Source of the DNA: Bacillota bacterium
Lineage (GTDB): Bacteria; Bacillota; Clostridia; Lachnospirales; Lachnospiraceae
Reading direction: 5' to 3'
NCBI GenBank assembly: GCA_029779695.1
Contig: JAKPAB010000207.1
Span: 1 to 35,694 of the forward strand
DNA length: 35,694 nt
This document shows, piece by piece, positions 13,597 to 20,845 of the stretch (the first letter of the stretch is position 1; every line of letters begins with the position of its first letter). A program made the translations under genes and the position numbers. Under the pieces are notes generated by a model that was given only the letters and a program-made list of their open reading frames with translations, did not search any database and was not told the DNA's origin.

Positions 13597-14526
13597 TTAG
13601 TCATAAAAGTGACAGGCATTTATCAGCATGTCGACAAATGCATCTCTATCTAAACCAATAGTGACGACTACATTAGGCTTACGGCCTGTGATCTTGCCAT
13701 CGATATCTCCAATGGTAGCTCCGCGGCAGATACAATTGTCGGTTTCCACATCGATAACAGCATTAACATATTTGAAAATTTCAGGACAAAGAAGAACAGC
13801 TGCAGCACAAGGGTCATGAAGAGGGGAACCTGTATAACCCATAGCCTCATGATGCAAAAAGAAAAAATCCAACCATCCGGCACAGACCTTGGCAACAGGA
13901 TTATCGATCTCTCGGATCCGTTCCACATCTTCTGCGTATATAAGAGCCTTTTCGGTAACGTCCAGACCGCACATTGTAACATTTAGTCCGGAGTCAAATA
14001 AAATTTTTGCAGCCTCTGGATCAACAAGAATATTGAATTCGGCAGCCTGGGTCCAATTTCCGGTTGTGATCCCACCACCCATAATTGATACCCTTTGAAT
14101 TTTTTCTTTTACATCAGGGTATTTCATAATAAGGTCTGCAACATCGGTCTGAGGTCCGGTAGACAGTATTGTTACTTTTTCTGAACTTTCATCAATGATT
14201 TTTTTCATAAGGTCAGCACCGGACATATCCGATACCGACGTTATCGGTTCAGGCAGAACAGGACCGTCCAGACCACTTTCACCATGGAAATTACCGGCGG
14301 TTATTAGCTCTCCACAAAGGGGAGCCTTGAGACCTTGCGCTCTTGGGGCGTCGATCCCGAGAAGAGCACAGATCCTACCTGAATTATAGGTGGTCTTTTC
14401 TATGGTCTGATTGCCGGAAGCACTGATCACTGCTTTGATGTCATATTCTCTTGCTGTATTAATAAGAAGCCAGGCTATGGCGTCGTCATGCCCTGGATCT
14501 CCGATCAATATAAGTGGTTTTGCCAT
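13597..14526 (-). CDS. Inosine-uridine preferring nucleoside hydrolase
   Basis: The 309-aa protein cleaves ribonucleosides to base and ribose in the cytoplasm. Asp10, Asp14 and Asp15 in GDPGHDDAIAWL form the calcium-ribose site; the usual first Asp of the DxDPG motif is Ile here. Other landmarks are LSTGPQTDVADLI (TGPxT, near residue 120), VSIMGGG followed by AAEFNILVDPEAAKI, and GSPLHDPCAAAV with the late His-Asp. The length is normal. SD AGGAG lies upstream of the start. The neighbouring half-size paralogue and ribokinase at 10200 suggest a nucleoside salvage function. Pyrimidine versus purine preference cannot be read reliably. Confidence 0.9.
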   Translation of the reverse strand: MAKPLILIGDPGHDDAIAWLLINTAREYDIKAVISASGNQTIEKTTYNSGRICALLGIDAPRAQGLKAPLCGELITAGNFHGESGLDGPVLPEPITSVSDMSGADLMKKIIDESSEKVTILSTGPQTDVADLIMKYPDVKEKIQRVSIMGGGITTGNWTQAAEFNILVDPEAAKILFDSGLNVTMCGLDVTEKALIYAEDVERIREIDNPVAKVCAGWLDFFFLHHEAMGYTGSPLHDPCAAAVLLCPEIFKYVNAVIDVETDNCICRGATIGDIDGKITGRKPNVVVTIGLDRDAFVDMLINACHFYD

Positions 14527-14861
14527 TTTGTCTCCTTTTTTAGCTTTAGTTCAAGATTCAATAGGGCAAAATTCAATTCTGCCTAGTATTGATTTTATAT
14601 GTTGTAATTGTTATTTACAATAATTTTCGACTGTTCATCAATATATGGTTGTGGTGAAATGATCAGGCCATATTTAATGGATTGGAAGTGCTTGACTTTG
14701 CAATTGTACTGATTTTATGGTAAAATGCATTTTGCATACAAAATAATACAACAATACAATGCGCTGATACGACATACAACGTTTGTGAGAAACATTTCAC
14801 ATGGTTATACAGAACTGTATCGGCAGTAGCAGCATTTACATAATTTTACAGGAGAGAAAGA
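14527..14861. other. Intergenic region between divergent nucleoside hydrolase and ispE
   Basis: These 335 bp hold a possible operator-like repeat TTGTAA-N7-TTACAA (14602-14620) on the hydrolase side, a promoter at 14692-14721 for ispE, and the small palindrome ATGCATTTTGCAT just past its -10. No small gene is seen. Confidence 0.6.
14692..14721 (+). promoter_or_regulatory. Promoter of the ispE-gntR-DUF1934 operon
   Basis: TTGACT (14692-14697), an 18-bp spacer, then TATGGT (14716-14721). The predicted leader is about 135 nt. Confidence 0.5.
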
Positions 14862-15737
14862 TTGAAGATTTCAAGAAAAGCTCCCGCAAAAATTAATTTA
14901 AGCCTTGATATAACAGGTAGAAGACAGGACGGGTACCATCTGGTGAGAATGATCATGCAGACAGTATCCCTTTTTGACATTATCGAAATTGAAGATGTTT
15001 TGAACCCGGAGAACAAAGAGCTGGGAGAAATAATTCTTCATTGTGAGGATCATTCGGTTCCTACAGATGATAGAAATCTGTGTGTCAGAGCTGCCAAATT
15101 GATGCAAAGGATCTATAACATCAGATCAGGATTTGTGATAAACCTTGAGAAGCACATTCCATCGGCAGCCGGATTGGCTGGAGGTAGTTCCGATGCGGCA
15201 ACGGTAATGATGATGATAAGAGACATGTTCTGCCCTGGTATAACAGACAATGAATTAAGAGATGCGGTGGTATCACTTGGAGCAGATATTCCTTATTGCA
15301 TTATGAGGGGAACTGCACTTTCTGAGGGAATAGGAGAGATACTGACACCTCTTAAACCTATAAAAAAGACCAAGGTTATTTTGATAAAACCTGATGTGGA
15401 CATTTCCACTCAGATCGCGTATAAGAATTTTGATAATGCCAATTATGTGGAACACCCTGATACAGAGGCACTTTTGGATGCACTGTATAATGAGGATATG
15501 AACAGATTCTCGGAGCACATGGCTAATGTTTTAGAAAATGTATCTGCCGGAGAATATCCGATCATATATAAGCTGAAAAGCGAATTAAAGGAGCATGGAG
15601 CCTTTGGCTCTATGATGAGTGGAAGCGGATCTACAGTTTTTGGATTATATCGGGAAGATGACAGTGCAGAGACAGCTTATGGCTATTTTAAAAAGAAATA
15701 TCCGACACTACAGGTTTTTCTGACAGAAACAGTTTAA
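14862..15737 (+). CDS. ispE: 4-diphosphocytidyl-2-C-methyl-D-erythritol kinase
   Basis: This GHMP kinase phosphorylates CDP-methylerythritol in the MEP isoprenoid pathway. The 291-aa protein starts KISRKAPAKINLSLDITGRRQDGYH, with Lys10 in the catalytic position, has the ATP loop PSAAGLAGGSSDAA at 100-113, and has catalytic Asp142 in GADIPYC. SMMSGSGSTVFGL near residue 247 is the third GHMP motif. The start is a TTG, set by the ribosome site AGGAGAG seven or so nt upstream and by the conserved N-terminus. The length is normal. It heads an operon with a GntR regulator and a DUF1934 gene. Confidence 0.95.
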   Translation: MKISRKAPAKINLSLDITGRRQDGYHLVRMIMQTVSLFDIIEIEDVLNPENKELGEIILHCEDHSVPTDDRNLCVRAAKLMQRIYNIRSGFVINLEKHIPSAAGLAGGSSDAATVMMMIRDMFCPGITDNELRDAVVSLGADIPYCIMRGTALSEGIGEILTPLKPIKKTKVILIKPDVDISTQIAYKNFDNANYVEHPDTEALLDALYNEDMNRFSEHMANVLENVSAGEYPIIYKLKSELKEHGAFGSMMSGSGSTVFGLYREDDSAETAYGYFKKKYPTLQVFLTETV

Positions 15738-15788
15738 ACAAAGGGAATAGGATATGATTCATCCTATAAATTGGAAATGAGGTTAAAT

Positions 15789-16478
15789 ATGACAGAAGAT
15801 CTTACACTTAATATGGAAGCATATCTACCGCTAAGAGATGTAGTTTTTCATACACTTAGAGATGCGATACTTAAGGGCGAGCTAAAGCCCGGTGAGAGAC
15901 TGATGGAGATGCATTTGGCAGATAAGCTTGGTGTCAGTAGGACTCCCATAAGAGAGGCTATCCGCATGCTGGAGAAGGAAGGCCTCGCTGTTACGATTCC
16001 CAGAAAGGGAGCGCAGGTTGCCTGCATGACAGAAAAGGATCTAGAAGATGTCCTAGAACTAAGAGATGCTCTGGATGAGCTGGCAGTTACTGCAGCTTGT
16101 GAGAGATGGAACGAAGCTGATATGTCATCTCTGGAGAAAACTATAACGGAATTCGAAGAAGCAGTAGAAAAAAAGAACGTCAAAGAAATCGTAGCTTGTG
16201 ATGAATCTTTTCATGATGCTATATATAAAAGTGCCAAAAACGGTAAGCTTGAGAATATTATCAATAACCTTCGTGAGCAGATGTATCGATACAGATATGA
16301 ATATGTCAAGGATAATACCGACTACTCCGTTCTTGTAGATGAGCACAGGAAAATAATACAGGGTCTTAAGGACAGAAATAAGAAGTTCGTGAGAGAGATA
16401 ATGCATGAGCATCTGGAGAATCAGATAGAAGCGGTCAGAAGGATAATCGTGGAGCAGAGAAAGAATAAGGATCAGTAA
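15789..16478 (+). CDS. GntR family regulator, FCD (FadR-like) subgroup
   Basis: About 229 aa from the ATG at 15789, which has GAAATGAGG 6 nt upstream; an earlier in-frame TTG at 15771 lacks a ribosome site. Residues 10-75 form the winged helix, with FHTLRDAILKGELKPGERLMEMHLADKLGVSRTPIREAIRMLEKEGL in pieces typical of GntR proteins. Residues 85-215 are the all-helical FCD ligand domain, with conserved Asp and His residues (LRDALDELAV, then DESFHDAIY, and later DEHRKII) that bind a metal and a carboxylate ligand. It sits between ispE and DUF1934, an order I recall from other Lachnospiraceae. The ligand is not known. Confidence 0.9.
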   Translation: MTEDLTLNMEAYLPLRDVVFHTLRDAILKGELKPGERLMEMHLADKLGVSRTPIREAIRMLEKEGLAVTIPRKGAQVACMTEKDLEDVLELRDALDELAVTAACERWNEADMSSLEKTITEFEEAVEKKNVKEIVACDESFHDAIYKSAKNGKLENIINNLREQMYRYRYEYVKDNTDYSVLVDEHRKIIQGLKDRNKKFVREIMHEHLENQIEAVRRIIVEQRKNKDQ

Positions 16479-16933
16479 TGGAACGGATCTCAGGTATCCC
16501 AGCTAAAATAGAGATGGAAACAACAGTCAGGATGTCTCAGACCGAGACTCCTGAAAAGGACAATTACGTCTTTGACGGAAAAGTATATGACACTAAAGAA
16601 CAGATACTGGTTAGCTTTTGGCAAGGTGATGTAAAGACGTCTATCAAATATAGATATAGAGATAATGTGCTCACCGTTACCCGAAAGGGCGATTATGAGA
16701 CCAGAATGATATTTGATGCCAGAAGCAAGACATCCTGCCATTATATGACGTCTAAGGGTGAGGTTGTAATGGATATTATGACATCATCCGTAAATGTTAC
16801 AGATATTATATGTGATATAGGTAAAATAGGAGAAAGTGGCGACAAAACATTAAGCTTGAAATATATGATCATGGCCGGAGATGACGTACTTGGCAGCTAT
16901 GAAATGATAATAAAGATAAAAAAAGCACTGTGA
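16478..16933 (+). CDS. DUF1934 (YwiB-like) beta-barrel protein
   Basis: The 151-aa protein is built of beta strands (IEMETTVRMSQTE, DVKTSIKYRYRDNVLTVTRKGDYETRMIFD, and SLKYMIMAGDDVLGSYEMIIKI) and matches the small calycin-like DUF1934 family, whose function is not established. The start ATG overlaps the stop of gntR by one base, indicating translational coupling. It ends directly at a strong bidirectional terminator whose left arm overlaps its last codons. No signal peptide or membrane segment. Confidence 0.75.
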   Translation: MERISGIPAKIEMETTVRMSQTETPEKDNYVFDGKVYDTKEQILVSFWQGDVKTSIKYRYRDNVLTVTRKGDYETRMIFDARSKTSCHYMTSKGEVVMDIMTSSVNVTDIICDIGKIGESGDKTLSLKYMIMAGDDVLGSYEMIIKIKKAL

Positions 16934-16974
16934 AGATCGGCTGCCTGATAGACAGATCATTTCACAGTGCTTTT
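16921..16974. terminator. Bidirectional terminator after the ispE operon
   Basis: AAAAGCACTGTGAA (16921-16934) pairs perfectly with TTCACAGTGCTTTT (16961-16974) and is flanked by A and T runs. It serves the DUF1934 gene and the convergent gene at 16995-17489. Confidence 0.85.
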
Positions 16975-16994
16975 AAATTTTATTCAGAAATAAA

Positions 16995-17489
16995 TTACTT
17001 TTTCTTCTTGCCCTTACCGGCATCTTCTGTAGCTTTGATGTTATTGACCTTTTCGGTAAGTCTCGCACGAAGACTCTTCTTTTTATTACCAACAACCTCA
17101 GTCTTACCATGAAGTCCTTTGACAGAAACGATATAGAGACCGCTTACACGAGCTTTGACTTCCTTTTTTACAGGAATGGAATCATAGATAGCTGCATCAC
17201 ATATAAGATTCATAACCTTGGGACCGGCCTTGACCTTAACAATAGGAAGCTTGGAACCTCTGGCATACCAAGGGGTACTGGCAAGAACGGCGTCAGGAAG
17301 TCCTGCATTTTTCATCTTCAGCTTCTTTTTATCAATGATAAGAAGTGATATCTGCTGAGCGGTAGCCTCGATCTGAGCGTCCTGCTCGGCCTTTTTCTTT
17401 TCAGCCTTTTTTCCTAAGAAATAAAGAACTATCGTTGCTACAATAAGAACTGCCAGTAGAACGATCATAATAATCCAAATAGGTGACAT
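16995..17489 (-). CDS. Membrane-anchored protein of unknown function (one TM helix, basic tail)
   Basis: About 164 aa from the ATG at 17489, chosen because GGAGGAGG lies directly upstream; an earlier in-frame GTG would put that ribosome site inside the gene. Residues 3-25 are one transmembrane helix (IWIIMIVLLAVLIVATIVLYFLG, given here only to show its character), followed by a Lys/Glu coiled stretch (GKKAEKKKAEQDAQIEA). A folded region (about 45-135) has QQISLLIIDKKKLKMK and GSKLPIVKVKAGPKV, and the C-terminus is very lysine-rich. The topology is probably N-out, C-in. I cannot name the family; the extracytoplasmic part would be negligible, so it likely acts at the inner face of the membrane. 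Confidence 0.72.
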   Translation of the reverse strand: MSPIWIIMIVLLAVLIVATIVLYFLGKKAEKKKAEQDAQIEATAQQISLLIIDKKKLKMKNAGLPDAVLASTPWYARGSKLPIVKVKAGPKVMNLICDAAIYDSIPVKKEVKARVSGLYIVSVKGLHGKTEVVGNKKKSLRARLTEKVNNIKATEDAGKGKKKK

Positions 17490-17682
17490 ATTCCTCCTCC
17501 AATTTAACACTAAGGGATTAACCTGTAGTAATTTAAAAACTAACGAATATTTAAATTCACAATTAATATAATTGACAAACTGGGCATTATTTTATCAAAT
17601 ACTGTGTTAAATTGCAATGACATCACAGTATGTAAATAAGAAGAATTTCGAACAAAGACAAACACTTGTAGTTGCAATTTCC

Positions 17683-17711
17683 TTTACGAGCAGTCCATAA
17701 AAGTTTATAAT
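17683..17711 (+). promoter_or_regulatory. Promoter of the FKBP lipoprotein gene
   Basis: TTTACG (17683-17688), a 17-bp spacer, then a perfect TATAAT (17706-17711). Just downstream, GACAGTTT (17725-17732) can pair with AAACTGTC (17750-17757), and AGTTTATA over the -10 (17702-17709) is repeated inverted at 17747-17754. The rest of the interval 17490-17682 shows nothing else. Confidence 0.55.
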
Positions 17712-17787
17712 GCAAATGTTTGGCGACAGTTTTAAATGGCACAGCCTATAAACTGTCCGGGATAATAAAAATTGGAGGAAATATCAG

Positions 17788-18945
17788 ATGAATAGAAAAT
17801 TATGCCTAGTGCTGGCCGGAATAATGACCGTGTCGACCCTTGCAGGATGCGGAATCTCAAAAAAGACAGGAACCAGCCTGGATATAAAATACAACGTAGA
17901 TGACTATGTTACGCTTTGCAAGTATGAAGGTATTAAAGTGACAGTCAAAGGGAATTATGAAACCAACGATGCTGCAGTCCAGTCTTATCTCCAGCAGACA
18001 ATTGACAGCGTAGCTCCTTATGTCAAAGATGACAGCAAGACCACCGTTGCGGCTGATTCTATCGTTAATGCAGATTATGTCGGCAAGATAGATGGCAAGG
18101 CATTTGACGGAGGAAGCGCATCAGGAGTCAATATCAATGTTGCTACCAATTCCGATGCAATCAAGGGAACCGGGTATATCCAGGGATTCAGTGCAGGTCT
18201 TGTAGGCCACAATGTTGGAGAGTCAGTTGATTGTCCTGTTACATTCCCTACAGATTATGGCAATAAGGAAATGGCAGGTAAGCAGGTAGTATTTACTTTC
18301 AAGATCAATTTCATTGGAAATAAGGTTGATGCAGCATCCATCACAGATGAGTATGTTGCTGCCAATACCAACAGTTTTGGTGGAGCTACTACCAAGGCAG
18401 AACTTCTTACCAAGGTCAAGGAAGCTCAGGCTTCATATGCCAAGAGCAATAAAGAACAGGATACCAGAAATGCAGTCATCGAGCAGATGAAGAAGAAGTG
18501 TAAGGTCAAGTTCCCCAAGGATCTGGTAAATAGAAGAATGAAGGAATATGAGGACAGATATGTAGAGACATACGTTGGCAAGAAATCCAAGACTACATTA
18601 AAGTCATATCTCAAGAAGACATATAACACAACAGTTGCAGCTTTTGAAAAAGATGTGAAAAAGAATATTGAAGACAACCTTAAGACAGAACTTATTTTTG
18701 AGGCTGTAGCCAAAAAGGAAAACATCAAGCTTGATGAAAAAGACTTTAAGTCTTATGTTAAGAATCTTATGACTCAGAATAATGTTCAAAAAGAGGATGC
18801 TCTTTATAAGCTTTTCGCACCTAATGCAGCTGGTGGCAAGCAGTACCTCGAAAAAATGTATAAAGCCAACAAGTCAGTTGATTATGTTGTTAAGAAGGCA
18901 AAAGTAACGATCAAGCCAGCTGAAGCTACTAAGACAGCACAATAA
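17788..18945 (+). CDS. Lipoprotein with FKBP-type peptidyl-prolyl isomerase and trigger-factor-like domains
   Basis: The 385-aa protein has a lipoprotein signal with lipobox LAGC ending at Cys21, so it is anchored on the outer face of the membrane. Residues 85-175 are an FKBP domain (VNADYVGKIDGKAFDGG, then GYIQGFSAGLVGHNVGE and PTDYGN). Residues 185-350 are helical and resemble the C-terminal chaperone arm of trigger factor (CKVKFPKDLVNRRMKEYEDR, then AKKENIKLDEKDF). Such proteins fold exported polypeptides. SD GGAGG precedes the ATG. It is followed closely by the SCIFF gene but a separate promoter for SCIFF overlaps its 3' end, so co-transcription is uncertain. Confidence 0.85.
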   Translation: MNRKLCLVLAGIMTVSTLAGCGISKKTGTSLDIKYNVDDYVTLCKYEGIKVTVKGNYETNDAAVQSYLQQTIDSVAPYVKDDSKTTVAADSIVNADYVGKIDGKAFDGGSASGVNINVATNSDAIKGTGYIQGFSAGLVGHNVGESVDCPVTFPTDYGNKEMAGKQVVFTFKINFIGNKVDAASITDEYVAANTNSFGGATTKAELLTKVKEAQASYAKSNKEQDTRNAVIEQMKKKCKVKFPKDLVNRRMKEYEDRYVETYVGKKSKTTLKSYLKKTYNTTVAAFEKDVKKNIEDNLKTELIFEAVAKKENIKLDEKDFKSYVKNLMTQNNVQKEDALYKLFAPNAAGGKQYLEKMYKANKSVDYVVKKAKVTIKPAEATKTAQ

Positions 18946-18953
18946 AAACTGTG

Positions 18954-18982
18954 TTTTGTTTTCGAATAGCATGTGATATAAT
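18954..18982 (+). promoter_or_regulatory. Promoter of the SCIFF gene (extended -10)
   Basis: TTTTGT (18954-18959), 17 bp, then TATAAT (18977-18982) preceded by TGA, an extended -10. Predicted leader about 30 nt with the ribosome site AGAAGGGAG. Confidence 0.6.
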
Positions 18983-19021
18983 TTATAAGATTTTTAACGA
19001 ATATCAGAAGGGAGTACAATC

Positions 19022-19165
19022 ATGAAACATATTAAAACTCTTAATACAAAGCGTCTTCAGAAGACAGTAAAAACAGGCGGATGTGGCGAATGCCAGACAT
19101 CATGCCAGTCAGCATGCAAGACAAGCTGTACAGTAGGAAATCAGAGCTGCGAGCATAAGAACTAA
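19022..19165 (+). CDS. SCIFF peptide (six cysteines in forty-five residues), RiPP precursor
   Basis: A 47-aa precursor. It opens MKHIKTLNTKRLQKTVKTGG and then carries six cysteines, Cys21, 24, 28, 32, 36 and 43, spaced by small and polar residues including several Ser and Thr. This is the signature of the SCIFF family, found in nearly all Clostridia together with one radical SAM maturase that makes Cys-to-Thr thioether links, as shown for the CteA/CteB pair. The N-terminal basic part is the leader recognised by the maturase. The ribosome site AGAAGGGAG lies 9 nt upstream. The mature product's biological role is unknown. The gene is short and easily missed by standard gene finders. Confidence 0.93.
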   Translation: MKHIKTLNTKRLQKTVKTGGCGECQTSCQSACKTSCTVGNQSCEHKN

Positions 19166-19205
19166 TCTAATCAGTTCCGAGCATACAGTCTGAAGTACTG
19201 TTTAT

Positions 19206-19298
19206 AGCCACGGATCTGCAGGTTATCTTCGATTTATCGAAGAATAGAAGCATACTAGCTCTAGTAATCCTGAAGATTCGTGGCTTTTTATTTTTTTT
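19206..19298 (+). terminator. Long structured terminator between SCIFF and its maturase
   Basis: Outer arms AGCCACG (19206-19212) and CGTGGCT (19279-19285) close a structure that holds an inner TCTTCGA-TTTA-TCGAAGA hairpin, and are followed by a run of 12 T with one A. It looks like an intrinsic terminator of unusual size. It would cut most transcription after the peptide gene and favour excess peptide over enzyme. Confidence 0.7.
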
Positions 19299-19330
19299 AG
19301 ATAGTGAATCTGGTGCGTGATAACGTACTT

Positions 19331-19360
19331 TTGTAAAATGATATATTTAGTGCATAAGAT
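19331..19360 (+). promoter_or_regulatory. Candidate promoter of the maturase gene
   Basis: TTGTAA (19331-19336), 18 bp, then TAAGAT (19355-19360), placed after the SCIFF terminator and before the maturase start at 19407. Confidence 0.4.
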
Positions 19361-19406
19361 GTAAAAGAATGCATAGAATTAAAATTAGAAGGTAGTTTGA
19401 GATTAA

Positions 19407-20780
19407 ATGATACATCAGTTTAAAAATAATGGTTATAACATCGTCCTCGATGTGGAAAGCGGCGCTATTCATGTCGTAGATGAGATTACATATGACCTCA
19501 TAGGAATATTTGAGGGCAATTCAAAAGAATTCGTTGTAAAAAACATACAGGACAAATATCCGGAAGTTTCCAAAGAAGATATCGAAGAGATATATGATGA
19601 GGTTCAGGGACTCGTAGATGACGATGTTCTTTTCACTCCGGATGTATACGAAGAACGTATAGAAGATTTTTCTAAAAATCGCCCGGTGGTTGTCAAGGCT
19701 CTTTGCCTTTCAATTGCCCATGATTGCAACTTCGCTTGCAAGTATTGTTTCGCAGATGAGGGAACATACAATGGACAGCCAAGAGAGCTTATGTCCTATG
19801 AAGTAGGAAAACAAGCACTGGATTTTCTAATCCATAATTCCGGTAACAGAAAGAATCTTGAAGTTGACTTCTTTGGAGGGGAGCCCACTATGAATTGGCA
19901 GGTCGTTAAGGACCTGGTAGCTTATGGTCGCTCTCAGGAAAAGAAATATGATAAAAACTTTAGATTTACACTTACCACCAATGGACTTCTATTAAATGAT
20001 GAAATGATGGAGTTCTGTAATAAGGAAATGGGCAATGTGGTTATGTCTATTGATGGAAGAAAATGCATCAATGATAAGATGAGACCGACTATAAATGGTA
20101 AGGGAACATATGACATTATCTTACCTAAGTTCAAAAAATTTGCAGAATCCAGACATCAGAAAAGGTACTATGTAAGAGGTACTTTTACAAGAAACAATCT
20201 TGATTTTTCCAAGGATATACTCAGCCTTGCTGATGAGGGATTCAAAGAGATATCAATGGAACCGGTAGTTGCTCCGCCAACTGCTGATTATGCATTGAAA
20301 GAGGAAGATCTTCCACAGTTATTTGAAGAATATGATTCACTGGCAAGAGAAATGGTCAAGAGACATGGAACTGATAAGGAATTCAATTTCTTCCACTTTA
20401 TGATCGATCTTGAGGGCGGACCTTGCGTATACAAGAGACTTTCAGGCTGCGGTTCAGGAACAGAGTATCTGGTGGTAACACCAAAGGGGACACTTTATCC
20501 TTGCCACCAGTTTGATGGTACTAAGGGTTTTGAAATGGGCGATGTTTGGAAGGGTGTTACAAATATCGATCTTCAGACAGAATTTAAGGGATGTAATGTA
20601 TATGCCAAGCCTGAATGCAAGAAATGTTTTGCAAGATTCTATTGCAGCGGTGGTTGTCAGGCCAATGCATATAATTTCTCGGGCAGCGTGACCGGTAACT
20701 ATAAGATAGGCTGTGAACTTCAGAAAAAGCGTATTGAATGTGCCATAATGATCAAGGCAGCAACCGGAAGTGAAGAATAA
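19407..20780 (+). CDS. SCIFF radical SAM maturase (thioether-forming, SPASM domain)
   Basis: The 457-aa enzyme modifies the SCIFF peptide. Residues 1-90 are a PqqD-like peptide-binding region (RiPP recognition element). Cys107, Cys111 and Cys114 in AHDCNFACKYCFADEG are the CxxxCxxC ligands of the SAM-binding 4Fe-4S cluster. FFGGEPTMNW is the glycine-rich SAM-binding motif. The C-terminal SPASM/twitch region carries many cysteines (GPCVYKRLSGCGSG, LYPCHQ, GCNVYAKPECKKCFARFYCSGGCQ, IGCELQ) for two auxiliary clusters. It is homologous to CteB and Tte1186, which join Cys sulfur to Thr alpha carbon. Length normal. secDF follows 65 nt after it. Confidence 0.95.
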   Translation: MIHQFKNNGYNIVLDVESGAIHVVDEITYDLIGIFEGNSKEFVVKNIQDKYPEVSKEDIEEIYDEVQGLVDDDVLFTPDVYEERIEDFSKNRPVVVKALCLSIAHDCNFACKYCFADEGTYNGQPRELMSYEVGKQALDFLIHNSGNRKNLEVDFFGGEPTMNWQVVKDLVAYGRSQEKKYDKNFRFTLTTNGLLLNDEMMEFCNKEMGNVVMSIDGRKCINDKMRPTINGKGTYDIILPKFKKFAESRHQKRYYVRGTFTRNNLDFSKDILSLADEGFKEISMEPVVAPPTADYALKEEDLPQLFEEYDSLAREMVKRHGTDKEFNFFHFMIDLEGGPCVYKRLSGCGSGTEYLVVTPKGTLYPCHQFDGTKGFEMGDVWKGVTNIDLQTEFKGCNVYAKPECKKCFARFYCSGGCQANAYNFSGSVTGNYKIGCELQKKRIECAIMIKAATGSEE

Positions 20781-20845
20781 AACTTAAATATATATTATTT
20801 GTAGGGGAAACTAGTAACTATTAAGAACAGGAGTTGACAGAAGAG

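Noticed and set aside
16930-17112. Small plus-strand frame overlapping the end of the DUF1934 gene
   Set aside because: It reads through the terminator hairpin and then antisense to the 16995-17489 gene.
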